DNA of 38,633 nt from RGIG8709 sp045537065 (GCA_045537065.1 JAZSOT010000043.1:1-38633); one strand, 5' to 3'; positions 8,582 to 17,711 are shown, numbered from the stretch's first letter. Notes: generated by a model not told the origin, from the sequence alone. Translations and numbers: made by a program.

Positions 8582-9724
8582 ATGCCTTTATTATTTGATG
8601 AAAAAAACAAAGCGCAGTGTTGCGGTTGTTCTGCATGTTTTGCAGTATGCCCTGTTGGTGCAATAAAATTTAAGGCTGACAGCGAGGGGTTTTTATATCC
8701 TGAAATCAATGGTGAAATGTGCGTTGGATGTAATAGGTGTATAAATGTATGCCCTCTTAAGAAAGATAGGAAAGATGTTTCTGAAACTCAAAAATTTTAT
8801 GCAGTAAAACACCGTCAAAAAGATACTGTGCTTAAAAGTTCATCAGGTGGATTTTTCACGGCAGTATCAGATAGGATATTAGACAGCGGTGGAGTGGTTT
8901 ATGGTGTTGCATTTGATGAAAATTTTTATGCCGTACATATCCGTGCAGAAAATAAAACCGCACGGGACAGAATGAGAGTTTCAAAATACCTCCAGAGTGA
9001 TTTAAAAGATACTTTCAAAAAGGTCAGAGAAGATTTAAACAAAGGTATAGATGTTTTGTTTACCGGAACTCCGTGTCAGGTTGAAGGGATAAAAGAGTTT
9101 TTTGGAAAAGACTATGAAAACTTATATACAATGGATGTTATATGTCATGGGACTCCAAGTCCTCTTATGTTTTCAGAACATATAAAAAACATAGAGAAAA
9201 AGTGCAAAGCAAAGGTTATAGGATATAAATGCCGGTCAAAGGTAAAGGGTTGGCATACTCATACAGAAGAAGCTTTTTTTGATAATGGAAAGAGTCAGGC
9301 AGGAACGCTGCTCTTGCAGGAACACAAAGTTTTGTTTTATTCAGGATACATTTTAAGACCTTCCTGCTATGAATGTAAATTCACAAACTTGAAAAGGCCT
9401 TCTGATATAACGTTAGGGGATTTTTGGGGGATTGAAAAGGTTATGCCTGAGTGGGACGATCAAACAGGAACATCTATGATTCTTGTAAACACTTTAAAAG
9501 GAGAGCATCTTTTTGAAAACATAAAACCCAATATAGCTTTTCGGGAGAGTACCACATATGGAAGACAGCCTCAACTTGAAAGAAGTGCGGCTAAACCTGG
9601 TGACAGAGAGGATTTCTGGAATTTATACTATAATTATGGATACCCCTATGTTTCTTCAAAATATGGAAGAAATAATCTTACGGAAAAGTTAAAAATAATA
9701 GTAAAAAAGCTTTTGAGACGGTAA
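8582..9724 (+). CDS. Coenzyme F420 hydrogenase/dehydrogenase beta-subunit (FrhB) family Fe-S protein
   Basis: The 380-residue protein carries two N-terminal 4Fe-4S ferredoxin clusters, CCGCSACFAVCP near residue 13 and CVGCNRCINVCP near residue 46. An FrhB N-domain (SSSGGFFTAVSDRIL, FTGTPCQVEGI) and an FrhB C-domain (CHGTPSPLMF, CRSKVKGWH, YECKFTNLKRPSDITLGDFWG) follow. FrhB proteins bind flavin and move electrons. In Firmicutes they are repeatedly encoded beside pyruvyl transferase family genes in polysaccharide clusters, where their substrate is unknown. The start ATG at 8582 follows GGAGGG. The organism is unlikely to use F420, so the family name should not be taken as function. Confidence 0.9.
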   Translation: MPLLFDEKNKAQCCGCSACFAVCPVGAIKFKADSEGFLYPEINGEMCVGCNRCINVCPLKKDRKDVSETQKFYAVKHRQKDTVLKSSSGGFFTAVSDRILDSGGVVYGVAFDENFYAVHIRAENKTARDRMRVSKYLQSDLKDTFKKVREDLNKGIDVLFTGTPCQVEGIKEFFGKDYENLYTMDVICHGTPSPLMFSEHIKNIEKKCKAKVIGYKCRSKVKGWHTHTEEAFFDNGKSQAGTLLLQEHKVLFYSGYILRPSCYECKFTNLKRPSDITLGDFWGIEKVMPEWDDQTGTSMILVNTLKGEHLFENIKPNIAFRESTTYGRQPQLERSAAKPGDREDFWNLYYNYGYPYVSSKYGRNNLTEKLKIIVKKLLRR

Positions 9725-9770
9725 AATATTCAGTGTCTATGTGAAAGAATATGATTTATAAGGAGAAATT

Positions 9771-11195
9771 ATGAACAAGACGGCTAAAAATTCGGCAATT
9801 TATCTATTTGGAACCATTGTGATGGCTGTGGTCAGTTTTATAAGTACAATGGTTCTCACAAGAGTGCTTGAACAGAAGGTTTATGCCTTATATGGGTTGC
9901 ATTCTACATTCGCTACGGTTTCTATGATGGTTATTTCACTTGGAAATGCCTCAGCATACACGCGATTTTATTATAATCATGGTTACACACAAAAGGGTTT
10001 TTTATTAAAGGTTTTAAAATTGCCGATGATATTGTTCCCTATATTTACTATACTTGTTTTGGAACCAACACATACTATTATAAATTATGTGTTTAAAAGT
10101 GAATTATCCTATATAGCGATTTTTATTTTTCTTGCATATATTTTGTTTACCTTACTTCATAGATTTACTCAGATTACGGTGAGAATGGAAGAACATGCAT
10201 GGAACTATATCCTTTCAAATATATTTGCTAAAGCCGGATTTGTTGTTGTAGTTGTTGTTGCGTATCTTATATTCAGAAAAGTTTCATTTGAAATGGTGCT
10301 TTTATCATTTGCAATAGCAGCAATTTTTTCTGTTTTGATAAATCTTCCTGTGGTTATAAAGGTCGCAAATGAAGAAAAAAAGGCTGATCAGAAGGTAAGG
10401 GGAAAAGATATCTATAGCTATGGTGTTCCCTATATGATGAATGAAGCTTTAATTCTTGTTATTCCTTTAATTGAAAAGGTTATAGTAAGAGATTTAGCCG
10501 GTTGGGAAGTCCTTAGTGTGTTTACTGCTGCTTCTATTTTTCAAACTGTTGCATCAATGATTTCTCAGACAGTTGTCAATGTATGGAACCCCATTGTTTT
10601 TAAAAACTGCGACAATCCTGATAAACTAAAACCAATAATACATAACTTTGGGTTGGCGGCTACGGTGCTTTTTATGATAGGAACAGCTTTTCTTATAATT
10701 TTAAGAAGATGGCTCGTGCTTATCTTGGATGCAAGTTATTATGAGGTATATATAATTGCACCGGCTATGTTTTTTGGTGCACTTTTTAATATTTCATCAT
10801 ATATTTATGGATGTGGAATAACTATAAAAAAGAAAACGTTACATCTAGTTGCAATCCCGATTATTCAGCTTTTTATAACAGTTGCTATTTGCTATATTGC
10901 AATTCCGAAAATTGGTCTTGCCGGAGTAGGACTTGCATCAATAGCAGGAATTGTTGTGAGCCGTATTTATAGATTTGTGGTAGGAATGAAACTTTACAGC
11001 ACGGGAGAGAATGAGAGCGTTACAATTTTACTTTATACTATAGCATCTTTAATTGTGATTTCAGCAATGTTCTTTATATCTTTCACAGCAGATATTATTT
11101 TGGGTACAGGGCTTATTGCGGTAACTCTCATTCTCACAGGCGGAAAGCTTAAAGCTCTCTATAAAGAGGTATCTTTGTTTATTGTGAAAAAATAG
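9771..11195 (+). CDS. Oligosaccharide flippase (Wzx/MOP family)
   Basis: A 474-residue integral membrane protein with about 12-14 hydrophobic segments spread along its length. It begins KNSAIYLFGTIVMAVVSFISTMVLTRVLE, typical of the polysaccharide biosynthesis (Polysacc_synt/MOP) family. These proteins flip undecaprenyl-linked oligosaccharide units across the membrane. As the last gene of the operon it would export the product of the preceding transferases. No polymerase (Wzy) or ligase lies in the window, so the pathway is either completed elsewhere or makes a short glycan. An AAGGAG site precedes the ATG. Confidence 0.92.
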   Translation: MNKTAKNSAIYLFGTIVMAVVSFISTMVLTRVLEQKVYALYGLHSTFATVSMMVISLGNASAYTRFYYNHGYTQKGFLLKVLKLPMILFPIFTILVLEPTHTIINYVFKSELSYIAIFIFLAYILFTLLHRFTQITVRMEEHAWNYILSNIFAKAGFVVVVVVAYLIFRKVSFEMVLLSFAIAAIFSVLINLPVVIKVANEEKKADQKVRGKDIYSYGVPYMMNEALILVIPLIEKVIVRDLAGWEVLSVFTAASIFQTVASMISQTVVNVWNPIVFKNCDNPDKLKPIIHNFGLAATVLFMIGTAFLIILRRWLVLILDASYYEVYIIAPAMFFGALFNISSYIYGCGITIKKKTLHLVAIPIIQLFITVAICYIAIPKIGLAGVGLASIAGIVVSRIYRFVVGMKLYSTGENESVTILLYTIASLIVISAMFFISFTADIILGTGLIAVTLILTGGKLKALYKEVSLFIVKK

Positions 11196-11237
11196 GAAAA
11201 GTAATTTTTTACATTATTTTCTATAATTAGACTGCTA

Positions 11238-11267
11238 TTGACAAAAATATAAATTTGGGTGTATAAT
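11238..11267 (+). promoter_or_regulatory. Predicted promoter of the transaldolase gene
   Basis: TTGACA (11238-11243) and TATAAT (11262-11267), spacing 18, lie 38 bases upstream of the ATG. The promoter looks intact although the gene behind it is broken. Confidence 0.7.
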
Positions 11268-11305
11268 ATACAAATCATAAAAAACATACAAAAGGAATTG
11301 ATGAC

Positions 11306-11969
11306 ATGAAATACTTAATAGACACAGCGAATTTAAGTGCAATAAAGCATTGCAACAAGTATTATCCAAACAACAAATCCAACCTTAGTTTCTAAGGAAA
11401 AGGCAGATTTTTGGACTCTTATGGAGGGAATAAGAAATATTATAGGACCTGAAAAAATGCTTCATGTACAGACTGTTCAGAAGAGTGCTTCTAAAATTGT
11501 AGAGGAGGCAAAAGTTCTTCAGGAAAGATTGGGAGGAAATCTATTTATAAAAATTCCTATCAGTGAAGAAGGATTAAAGGCTTCTATGGCTCTTAATAAG
11601 AAAGGTATAGGAGTTACAATGACTGCTATTTTCACACCTGCACAGGCTCTAATTGCTGCAAAAGCAGGGGCATCATTCGTAGCACCTTATGTTAATCGTC
11701 TTGATAATATTTTAGGAGACGGAACCCGAGTTGTTGAAGAAATTGTTGAGCAGTTTGATATATACGGACTTGATTGTCAGGTTCTTGCTGCAAGCTTTAA
11801 GAATGCAGAACAAGTTCACAAATGTGCTCTTTCGGGATGTCATTCTGCAACACTTGCCCCAAGCATATTCAAAAATCTTATTCTGTATCCTATGACAGAT
11901 GCCACAATTGAGGGCTTTGAAAGGGATTGGAGCGAGGTTTATGGGGATAAAACAATTCTTGATTTTTAA
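11306..11969 (+). pseudogene. TalC-type transaldolase / fructose-6-phosphate aldolase family, frameshifted
   Basis: The first frame, from ATG 11306, reads MKYLIDTANLSAIKHCNKYYP and then runs into a stop at about 11395. The rest continues in another frame as TTNPTLVSKEKADFW and on through an intact C-terminal part ending at 11969. Family members read roughly YYP-x-x-G-V-TTNP at this point. About four residues are missing, and the frame change equals a deletion of about 11 bases near 11368. The N-terminal DTAN and the later Schiff-base lysine region (LFIKIPISEEGLKA) are both present. Translation could restart at ATG 11421, giving 182 residues without strand 1 or TTNP, probably inactive. A consensus error is possible but 11 bases is a large one. 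Confidence 0.85.
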
Positions 11970-12010
11970 GGCATATTTTTTTGTTATAAAACCATCATTT
12001 AAGCTAAATA

Positions 12011-12045
12011 AAAAAATCACCTTATTATTAATAAGGTGATTTTTT
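12011..12045. terminator. Bidirectional terminator between transaldolase and pfkA
   Basis: Sixteen-base arms (12011-12026 and 12030-12045), with core ATCACCTTATT and AATAAGGTGAT, loop ATT, and A and T runs on both flanks. It serves the plus-strand transaldolase and the minus-strand pfkA. Confidence 0.92.
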
Positions 12046-12056
12046 ATTTGCTTTTA

Positions 12057-13157
12057 TTAGTCACCAAAGCTTACGCCAATAGCCTTTGCAATTCTAACGA
12101 GTTCGCCGTTTGGATCAACTGCTTTGTTAGAACCGATAACATTTTCAAGTGATTCGTATGACATTTCGTTGCCTTTTAATGCAACCATGTTACCGAATTT
12201 ACCTTCCATTAAAAGTTCAACAGCGTGTGAACCATAACGTGTTGATAAAATTCTGTCGTTAGCTGTTGGAGAACCGCCACGCTGTGTATGACCGAGAATA
12301 GTAGCTCTTGCCTCTAAACCAACAAGCTCTTCAAGCTGTTCAGCAACAACATTTGCAATACCGCCAAGACGGATTGGATCAGGGCTGTTTTCAATAACCT
12401 TAGAAACGAAAACTTCGCCATCCTTTGGTTTAGCACCTTCAGCAACAACAACGATAGAATAGTTTTTGCCGCGTGCAACATTTTTCTTTATATCTTTAGC
12501 AACCTTTTTGATGTCGTATGGAATTTCAGGAATAAGTATTGCATCAGCAGCACCGCCAACACCTGCATAAAGAGCAAGGAAACCTGCATATCTTCCCATA
12601 GCTTCAACAACGATAATTCTGCTGTGAGATTCAGCAGTTGTTTTTAATCTGTCGATAGAGTCAACACAACATTCAATAGCAGTGTCAAAACCGAAAGTTG
12701 TATCTGTTGCAGCAAGGTCATTATCAATTGTCTTTGGAACACCAACAACCTTAACACCTTTTCTTGAGAAATCACGGCCGCTGGTTAAAGTTCCGTCACC
12801 GCCGATGATAACAAGAGCATCAATACCTGCTTTTTTAAGATTTTCAACGCCAACATCAGAAACGTCGCCGTGGCAAGTATTTCCGTTTTCGTCTTCATAA
12901 GTATAATCAAAAAGATTATCCTTGTTTGAACTGTAAAGAATTGTTCCACCCTTTGAAAGGATTTCTTCAACATTGTCAAGGTCAAGTTTGATAAACTCGT
13001 CACCACCAAGATATAAACCACGGTAACCATGTTTAATACCAACGACTTCAAGTCCATATTTTAAAATTGCAGTTTTTGTTACGGCACGAATAACAGGATT
13101 CAATCCGGGACAGTCGCCGCCGCCGGTCATAATACCGATTCTTTTAATTTCACTCAT
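12057..13157 (-). CDS. pfkA: 6-phosphofructokinase
   Basis: The enzyme phosphorylates fructose 6-phosphate in glycolysis. The 366-residue protein has GGGDCPGLN near residue 12, the phosphate-donor loop GGDGT at about 119-123, PKTIDNDL with Lys at about 142, and MGRYAGF and GHTQRGGSP further on. Gly in GGDGT favours ATP, while Lys in PKTIDND is shared with pyrophosphate-using and some eukaryotic-like ATP enzymes, so the donor is not certain. An in-frame ATG 15 bases upstream overlaps the ribosome binding site GGAGG, so the start is placed at 13157, giving MSEIKRIG. Confidence 0.94.
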   Translation of the reverse strand: MSEIKRIGIMTGGGDCPGLNPVIRAVTKTAILKYGLEVVGIKHGYRGLYLGGDEFIKLDLDNVEEILSKGGTILYSSNKDNLFDYTYEDENGNTCHGDVSDVGVENLKKAGIDALVIIGGDGTLTSGRDFSRKGVKVVGVPKTIDNDLAATDTTFGFDTAIECCVDSIDRLKTTAESHSRIIVVEAMGRYAGFLALYAGVGGAADAILIPEIPYDIKKVAKDIKKNVARGKNYSIVVVAEGAKPKDGEVFVSKVIENSPDPIRLGGIANVVAEQLEELVGLEARATILGHTQRGGSPTANDRILSTRYGSHAVELLMEGKFGNMVALKGNEMSYESLENVIGSNKAVDPNGELVRIAKAIGVSFGD

Positions 13158-13250
13158 AGTTAATTCCTCCATATATAATTGTTTAGGTTTATTTTATCCG
13201 CAAAACGGAGTTTTTATATAAACCAAAATGACAAAAATTTAACAGATAAC

Positions 13251-13279
13251 ATTATATAATAATAAGGGTTATTTTTCAA
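13251..13279 (-). promoter_or_regulatory. Predicted pfkA promoter
   Basis: On the minus strand TTGAAA (13279-13274) and TATAAT (13256-13251) are spaced 17 bases apart. The leader is about 85-90 bases. The rest of the gap to 13403 is AT-rich and shows nothing else. Confidence 0.65.
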
Positions 13280-13403
13280 GAGTGGATTGGTACATTTGTA
13301 TAATTTATCAAAAAAATGTTGAAAAATTATGGTTTTAGTATCATTTTAGCTAAATTTGGTTAGCAAATATTTTTACTTATTGTATATTATGATTTGCAAT
13401 AAA

Positions 13404-13423
13404 AAAAGGACCGGAGCCCTTTT
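13404..13423 (-). terminator. Terminator of the glyRS-holB-ricT-WYL operon
   Basis: On the minus strand the arms AAAAGGGC and GTCCTTTT (with one G-T pair) are followed by a run of T. It overlaps the last base or two of the WYL gene stop codon. Confidence 0.75.
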
Positions 13424-14402
13424 ATCTATATAGCGATATTATATCATTTGCAATGTTTTTCACATCTTCAATCAAATGACTTGGAGATATAACCTGAACT
13501 TCTGCACCAAAGCCCAAAATCCAGGAAATAAAAACAGGGCTGACAGAAATTTTAAGATTAACAATAAAATGTTCTTTGCCGTCTTTTATAAGAGTTATAT
13601 CCTTTCCAAAACGGTCAATGAAAACACCTGCTAGTCTGCTGGTTGCCCTGAGGGTAACAACACTTTCCTTTCCGCCGTACATACCAAACATACTGCTTGT
13701 GTATTTTGCGGTGTCAAAGCCCTCTATTGGGGCCTTTGCTTTTTCGTTAAGGATTTTTATTTCTACCATTTTATCTACTCTGAAATGAATTATTTTTTTT
13801 CTTTCCTCGCTGTATGCTATAAGGTAATAATTTTCTTCATTCCAAGTAAGTCCGAGAGGGGTTTCCCTATATATTTCCCCATTTCTTTTAAATTGTTGGT
13901 TTTTCTCGGTGTTCCATTCAAAATATCTGAATGAAATCATCTTTCCCTGCCTCATGGCAAGGTGGATGGCATCAACATTATAAAAAATCTGTTCGTTTGG
14001 GGTTTTAACTCTCCCTGCCACAAAAACCTGTCTTCTAAGCTGTTTAGCATTGCTTAGGCTTGTAAGTTTTTCAAGCTTTTTTATAAGCTCAAGGCTTTTT
14101 TTGTGGGTTATAAATTTTGCAGACTGAACTGTGTCAACTAAAAGCTTAAGTTCGGGAAGTTCAAGAGGTCTTTCTCCGATATAATATAGATTTGAACCTG
14201 ATGAAATTTTTATAATATCTATCCCGAAATTACAAAGAGCATCGATATCGTCATAAACAGATTTTCTTTCTGCATCTATTCCGTAGGAGGAAAGCTCTTT
14301 GATTATTTCGCTTGTGGACATGGGATGCTCTTCGTCGGTTTTCTCCATCAATATTTTTAAAATATATAAAATTTTAAGCTTTTGGTTTGCTTTTTTACTC
14401 AT
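13422..14402 (-). CDS. WYL-domain transcriptional regulator (HTH_11 plus WYL)
   Basis: The protein has an N-terminal winged helix (about residues 1-70, KILYILKILMEKTDEEHPMSTSEIIKEL through ERKSVYDDIDAL). A linker leads to a WYL domain, with FRYFEWNTEKNQQ, YRETPLGLTWNEENYYLIAY and KIIHFRVDKMVEIKIL, then a C-terminal WCX-like segment. WYL regulators often sense nucleic-acid or nucleotide ligands, but the ligand here is unknown. The ATG at 14402 overlaps the stop region of ricT (ATGAGTAA), suggesting translational coupling; a TTG at 14408 is the alternative. It is last in the operon. Confidence 0.88.
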   Translation of the reverse strand: MSKKANQKLKILYILKILMEKTDEEHPMSTSEIIKELSSYGIDAERKSVYDDIDALCNFGIDIIKISSGSNLYYIGERPLELPELKLLVDTVQSAKFITHKKSLELIKKLEKLTSLSNAKQLRRQVFVAGRVKTPNEQIFYNVDAIHLAMRQGKMISFRYFEWNTEKNQQFKRNGEIYRETPLGLTWNEENYYLIAYSEERKKIIHFRVDKMVEIKILNEKAKAPIEGFDTAKYTSSMFGMYGGKESVVTLRATSRLAGVFIDRFGKDITLIKDGKEHFIVNLKISVSPVFISWILGFGAEVQVISPSHLIEDVKNIANDIISLYR

Positions 14403-15273
14403 TGTCAATCAGCTCGGACACATCCCCGTCGGTATCTGTGTCAACCTTTGTTTCGATTTTGGCCTTTTTCAGGATTTTAACATCTTTTGCATCAATAACC
14501 TTAATAACGGCATCATCATCTTCGCCAAATTTAACCTTAATAATACCCTTGATAACGAAAGCATCAATAACAACCCCGCGGTTGCCTTCGTGTTCAATAA
14601 GAGAGCCTTTTGTGGGAACGATTTTCAGCATTTCGTCATAAACATTCTGTTCATACTGAAGACAACACATAAGTCTTCCGCAAACCCCTGAAATTTTTGT
14701 GGGATTAAGACTTAGTCCCTGCTCTTTTGCCATTTTTATAGAAACAGGATGGAAGTCATCAAGAAATGTTGAACAGCATAAAAATCTTCCGCAAACACCA
14801 ATTGCTCCAAGGTGTTTTGCCTCGTCCCTGACACCGATTTGTCTCAGCTCAATTCTTGTTTTGAAGACACTTGCAAGGCTTTTAACAAGTTCCCTGAAAT
14901 CTATTCTTCCCTCAGCGGTGAAATAGAAAAGGATTTTGCCTCTATCAAAGGTGTATTCTGCATTGATAAGCTTCATTTCAAGCTTATGTTCTTTAATTTT
15001 TTCAAGAGCAATCTTAAATGCTTCTTTTTCTTTTTGTTTGTTTTCCTCCCGTTGTTTTTTGTCCTGTTCTGTTGCCTTTCTTAAAATAGGCTTAAGAGGA
15101 GCAACAATATCCTCCTCGTTTACCTGCCTGTTTTCGAGGGCAACAAAGCCAAATTCAACGCCTCTGGAGGTTTCAACAATTACATTATCATTATATTTTA
15201 ATTTAATACCTGCAGGGTCAAAATAATAAATTTTTCCCGCAGAATTAAATCTTACTCCTATTACTTCTATCAT
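14395..15273 (-). CDS. ricT: PSP1-domain protein RicT (YaaT)
   Basis: The 292-residue protein starts MIEVIGVRFNSAGKIYYF and has the PSP1 core with two cysteine clusters, GVCGRFLCC (about residues 157-165) and GVCGRLMCCLQYE (about 194-206). In Bacillus subtilis RicT acts with RicA and RicF as a complex holding 4Fe-4S clusters that promotes RNase Y processing of mRNA and affects competence, sporulation and biofilm formation. The cysteines that define the family are all present. The start is fixed by GGGAGG seven or eight bases upstream, inside holB, so the two genes overlap by 29 bases. holB-yaaT adjacency is conserved in Firmicutes. Confidence 0.95.
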   Translation of the reverse strand: MIEVIGVRFNSAGKIYYFDPAGIKLKYNDNVIVETSRGVEFGFVALENRQVNEEDIVAPLKPILRKATEQDKKQREENKQKEKEAFKIALEKIKEHKLEMKLINAEYTFDRGKILFYFTAEGRIDFRELVKSLASVFKTRIELRQIGVRDEAKHLGAIGVCGRFLCCSTFLDDFHPVSIKMAKEQGLSLNPTKISGVCGRLMCCLQYEQNVYDEMLKIVPTKGSLIEHEGNRGVVIDAFVIKGIIKVKFGEDDDAVIKVIDAKDVKILKKAKIETKVDTDTDGDVSELIDNE

Positions 15274-16279
15274 GTATTACCTCCCAAAAATCTATCACCA
15301 TCATCTGCACGGATGCAGAAAAGTTAACATTCTGTTCTATATCGGACGAACTCCTAAGAAGAACTTCCAAAAGTTCAAGTGATGCACCTTTTTCGATTTT
15401 TTTGCAATAAGCATCAAGACATTCTTTTTTGTCAGGGCATAAAAGCGGGGCGCAAGCCCCTGCATCATTTAACTTTAGTAGGTCGCTGAAAAATGACCTG
15501 AGCACCTCCAGAATATCCCCGAAAGAATTTTTGTTTGCTTTTAAAAATTTTATAAAATCAAACATATTTTTATAGGCAGGATTTAAAAGAGATGAAAGAT
15601 GTGAGAAAACCTCGTCTCTCAAAAGTAGGGCATCTTCATTTTCCAGAATTTTAATTGCTCTTCCAATAGAGCCTGCCGACATAAGAGAAATAATTTTTGC
15701 CTTTTCACTGTCTGTCTGTTTTTTTTCAAGAAGATATTTTTCAATATCACGGCTTTCAAGAGGAGAAAATTTAATAATATTTGCCCTTGAAAGAACGGTG
15801 TCTAAAAATGCACCCGAATTCTGTGCAATCATTATAATTGTGCAGTAGAGAGGGGGTTCTTCAAGAATTTTCAAAAGACTGTTCTGAGCGGATATGTTCA
15901 TAGTGTCCGCTTTTGGAATAATATATACTTTGCGGTCTGAAACAGATGGCTTTAAATAAATCTCCTGTTTCATTTGTCTTATGGTGTCGGTTAAAATAGC
16001 GGAGGATTTTTTTGACGGGTCATAAAGCCCGTTTGTTATAATTCTAACATCAGGATGAGTCCCTGCAAGACACATTCTGCAGCTTTGACATTTTCCGCAC
16101 ATTTCTTTTTCTTCAGGAGCATCACACATAAGCATAGAGGCAAAGCTAAGGCTGAGAGAAAATTTCCCGCAGCCCTCTATTCCCTCAAAAATATAGGCAT
16201 GTCCTATGGAATTTGTATCTATAGCTCTTTTCAGTATGTTTTTAACACTTTCGTGTCCGTATATTTCAGAAAATTTCAT
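15245..16279 (-). CDS. holB: DNA polymerase III delta-prime subunit
   Basis: Delta-prime is a clamp-loader subunit that helps open the beta sliding clamp. The 344-residue sequence has the AAA+ start (HAYIFEGIEGCGKFSLSLSFA). The zinc-binding cysteines C52, C61, C64 and C67 follow the family spacing C-x8-C-x2-C-x2-C. The sensor and arginine-finger region (NSLLKILEEPP, then DTVLSRA) is also present. The Walker A loop is imperfect (GCGKFS), as is usual for delta-prime, which does not hydrolyse ATP. It starts five bases after glyRS and overlaps ricT. Confidence 0.94.
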   Translation of the reverse strand: MKFSEIYGHESVKNILKRAIDTNSIGHAYIFEGIEGCGKFSLSLSFASMLMCDAPEEKEMCGKCQSCRMCLAGTHPDVRIITNGLYDPSKKSSAILTDTIRQMKQEIYLKPSVSDRKVYIIPKADTMNISAQNSLLKILEEPPLYCTIIMIAQNSGAFLDTVLSRANIIKFSPLESRDIEKYLLEKKQTDSEKAKIISLMSAGSIGRAIKILENEDALLLRDEVFSHLSSLLNPAYKNMFDFIKFLKANKNSFGDILEVLRSFFSDLLKLNDAGACAPLLCPDKKECLDAYCKKIEKGASLELLEVLLRSSSDIEQNVNFSASVQMMVIDFWEVIHDRSNRSKI

Positions 16280-16284
16280 ATTTA

Positions 16285-17667
16285 TTAAAACTTAATGCGT
16301 TTTGCGATATAATCTGTAAGTTCAGAAATCTTAACTCTCTCCTGTTCCATTGTATCACGGTCACGAACGGTAACTGCACCGTCTTCTTCTGAATCGAAGT
16401 CGTATGTGATACAGAAAGGAGTTCCGATTTCGTCCTGTCTGCGATAACGCTTTCCAATGCTTCCTGCATCATCAAATTCGCAGTTAAATTCTGCAGCAAG
16501 AAGGTCAAACACTTCTTCTGCTTTTTCAGAAAGCTTTTTAGAGAGAGGAAGAACTGCTGCCTTAACAGGTGCAAGAGCGGGATGGAATCTCATAACAACC
16601 CTTGTATCATTCTTCTCTGCGTCAACAACTTCTTCGTCATATGCTTCAACCAAGAATGCAAGTGTAACACGGTCTGCACCAAGAGACGGTTCAACAACAT
16701 ATGGAACATATTTTTCATTTGTTTCAGGGTCTGTGTATTCAAGCTTTTCACCACTGTGATTCATATGCTGAGTAAGGTCAAAGTCTGTTCTGTCAGCAAT
16801 GCCCCAAAGCTCGCCCCAGCCAAATGGGAACATGAATTCTATGTCAGTTGTTGCCTTGCTGTAGTGAGAAAGCTCTTCCTGTTCGTGGTCACGAAGCTTG
16901 ATGTTTTCTTCTTTTATGCCAAGAGAAAGTAACCAGTTTTTGCAGGCATCCTTCCAGTATTTAAACCAGTCAAGGTCTGTTCCGGGCTTACAGAAGAATT
17001 CGAGCTCCATCTGTTCAAACTCACGGGTTCTGAAAATAAAGTTACCGGGAGTGATTTCGTTTCTGAATGATTTACCTATCTGTCCGATACCGAAAGGAAC
17101 TTTCTTTCTTGCGGTTCTTTGCACTGCTTTAAAGTTTACAAAGATACCCTGCGCGGTTTCAGGACGAAGATAGATTTCGTTTTTGCTGTCCTCGGTAACA
17201 CCCTGAAATGTTTTGAACATAAGATTAAACTTTCTAATGTCTGTGAAGTTATGTTTACCGCAGGAAGGGCATTTTATATTATTTTCGTTGATATATTCGA
17301 GCATTTTCTCGCTTGTCCAGCCATCCGCAGAAATTCCTGCAGCATCTTCAATAAGCTTGTCAGCACGGAAACGGGCTTTACATTCCTTACAGTCCATAAG
17401 AGGGTCTGAGAAACCGCCAACGTGACCTGATGCAACCCAAACTTCAGGGTTCATAAGAATTGCAGCATCAAGACCCACATTATATTTGCTCTGGCTTACA
17501 AATTTTTTCCACCATGCTCTTTTAACGTTGTTTTTAAGCTCAACGCCCAAAGGGCCATAATCCCAGGAGTTTGCAAGACCTCCGTAAATTTCTGAACCGG
17601 GATAAACAAATCCTCTGCCTTTGCATAAAGCAACAATTTTTTCCATTGTTTTTTCTGTATTTTTCAT
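16285..17667 (-). CDS. glyS: Glycyl-tRNA synthetase (alpha2 type)
   Basis: This class II synthetase charges tRNA-Gly. The 460-residue single-chain form is the dimeric type also found in archaea and eukaryotes, not the alpha2-beta2 GlyQ-GlyS enzyme. It starts with RGFVYPGSEIYGGLANSWDYGPLG. Motif 2 is FRNEITPGNFIFRTREFEQMELEFF, and motif 3 is PSLGADRVTLAFLVEAY. A zinc-binding insertion has CKECKARF and CPSCGKHNF. The C-terminal anticodon-binding domain runs from about 350 to the end. Its short leader has no room for a T-box. It heads a minus-strand operon with holB, ricT and the WYL regulator. Confidence 0.95.
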   Translation of the reverse strand: MKNTEKTMEKIVALCKGRGFVYPGSEIYGGLANSWDYGPLGVELKNNVKRAWWKKFVSQSKYNVGLDAAILMNPEVWVASGHVGGFSDPLMDCKECKARFRADKLIEDAAGISADGWTSEKMLEYINENNIKCPSCGKHNFTDIRKFNLMFKTFQGVTEDSKNEIYLRPETAQGIFVNFKAVQRTARKKVPFGIGQIGKSFRNEITPGNFIFRTREFEQMELEFFCKPGTDLDWFKYWKDACKNWLLSLGIKEENIKLRDHEQEELSHYSKATTDIEFMFPFGWGELWGIADRTDFDLTQHMNHSGEKLEYTDPETNEKYVPYVVEPSLGADRVTLAFLVEAYDEEVVDAEKNDTRVVMRFHPALAPVKAAVLPLSKKLSEKAEEVFDLLAAEFNCEFDDAGSIGKRYRRQDEIGTPFCITYDFDSEEDGAVTVRDRDTMEQERVKISELTDYIAKRIKF

Positions 17668-17711
17668 CTATAGGTCCAACCTTTCGTGAATTTTATGTAC
17701 AATTACATATT

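Noticed and set aside
13158..13172. An earlier ATG for pfkA giving five extra residues
   Set aside because: That ATG overlaps the GGAGG that serves the ATG at 13157.
14299..15226. Several plus-strand reading frames opposite ricT and the WYL gene
   Set aside because: They are shadows of well-recognised minus-strand genes, have no family motifs, and lack ribosome binding sites.
17668..17711. T-box riboswitch ahead of glycyl-tRNA synthetase
   Set aside because: The distance from the -10 box to the start codon is only about 45 bases, with no T-box sequence or terminator.
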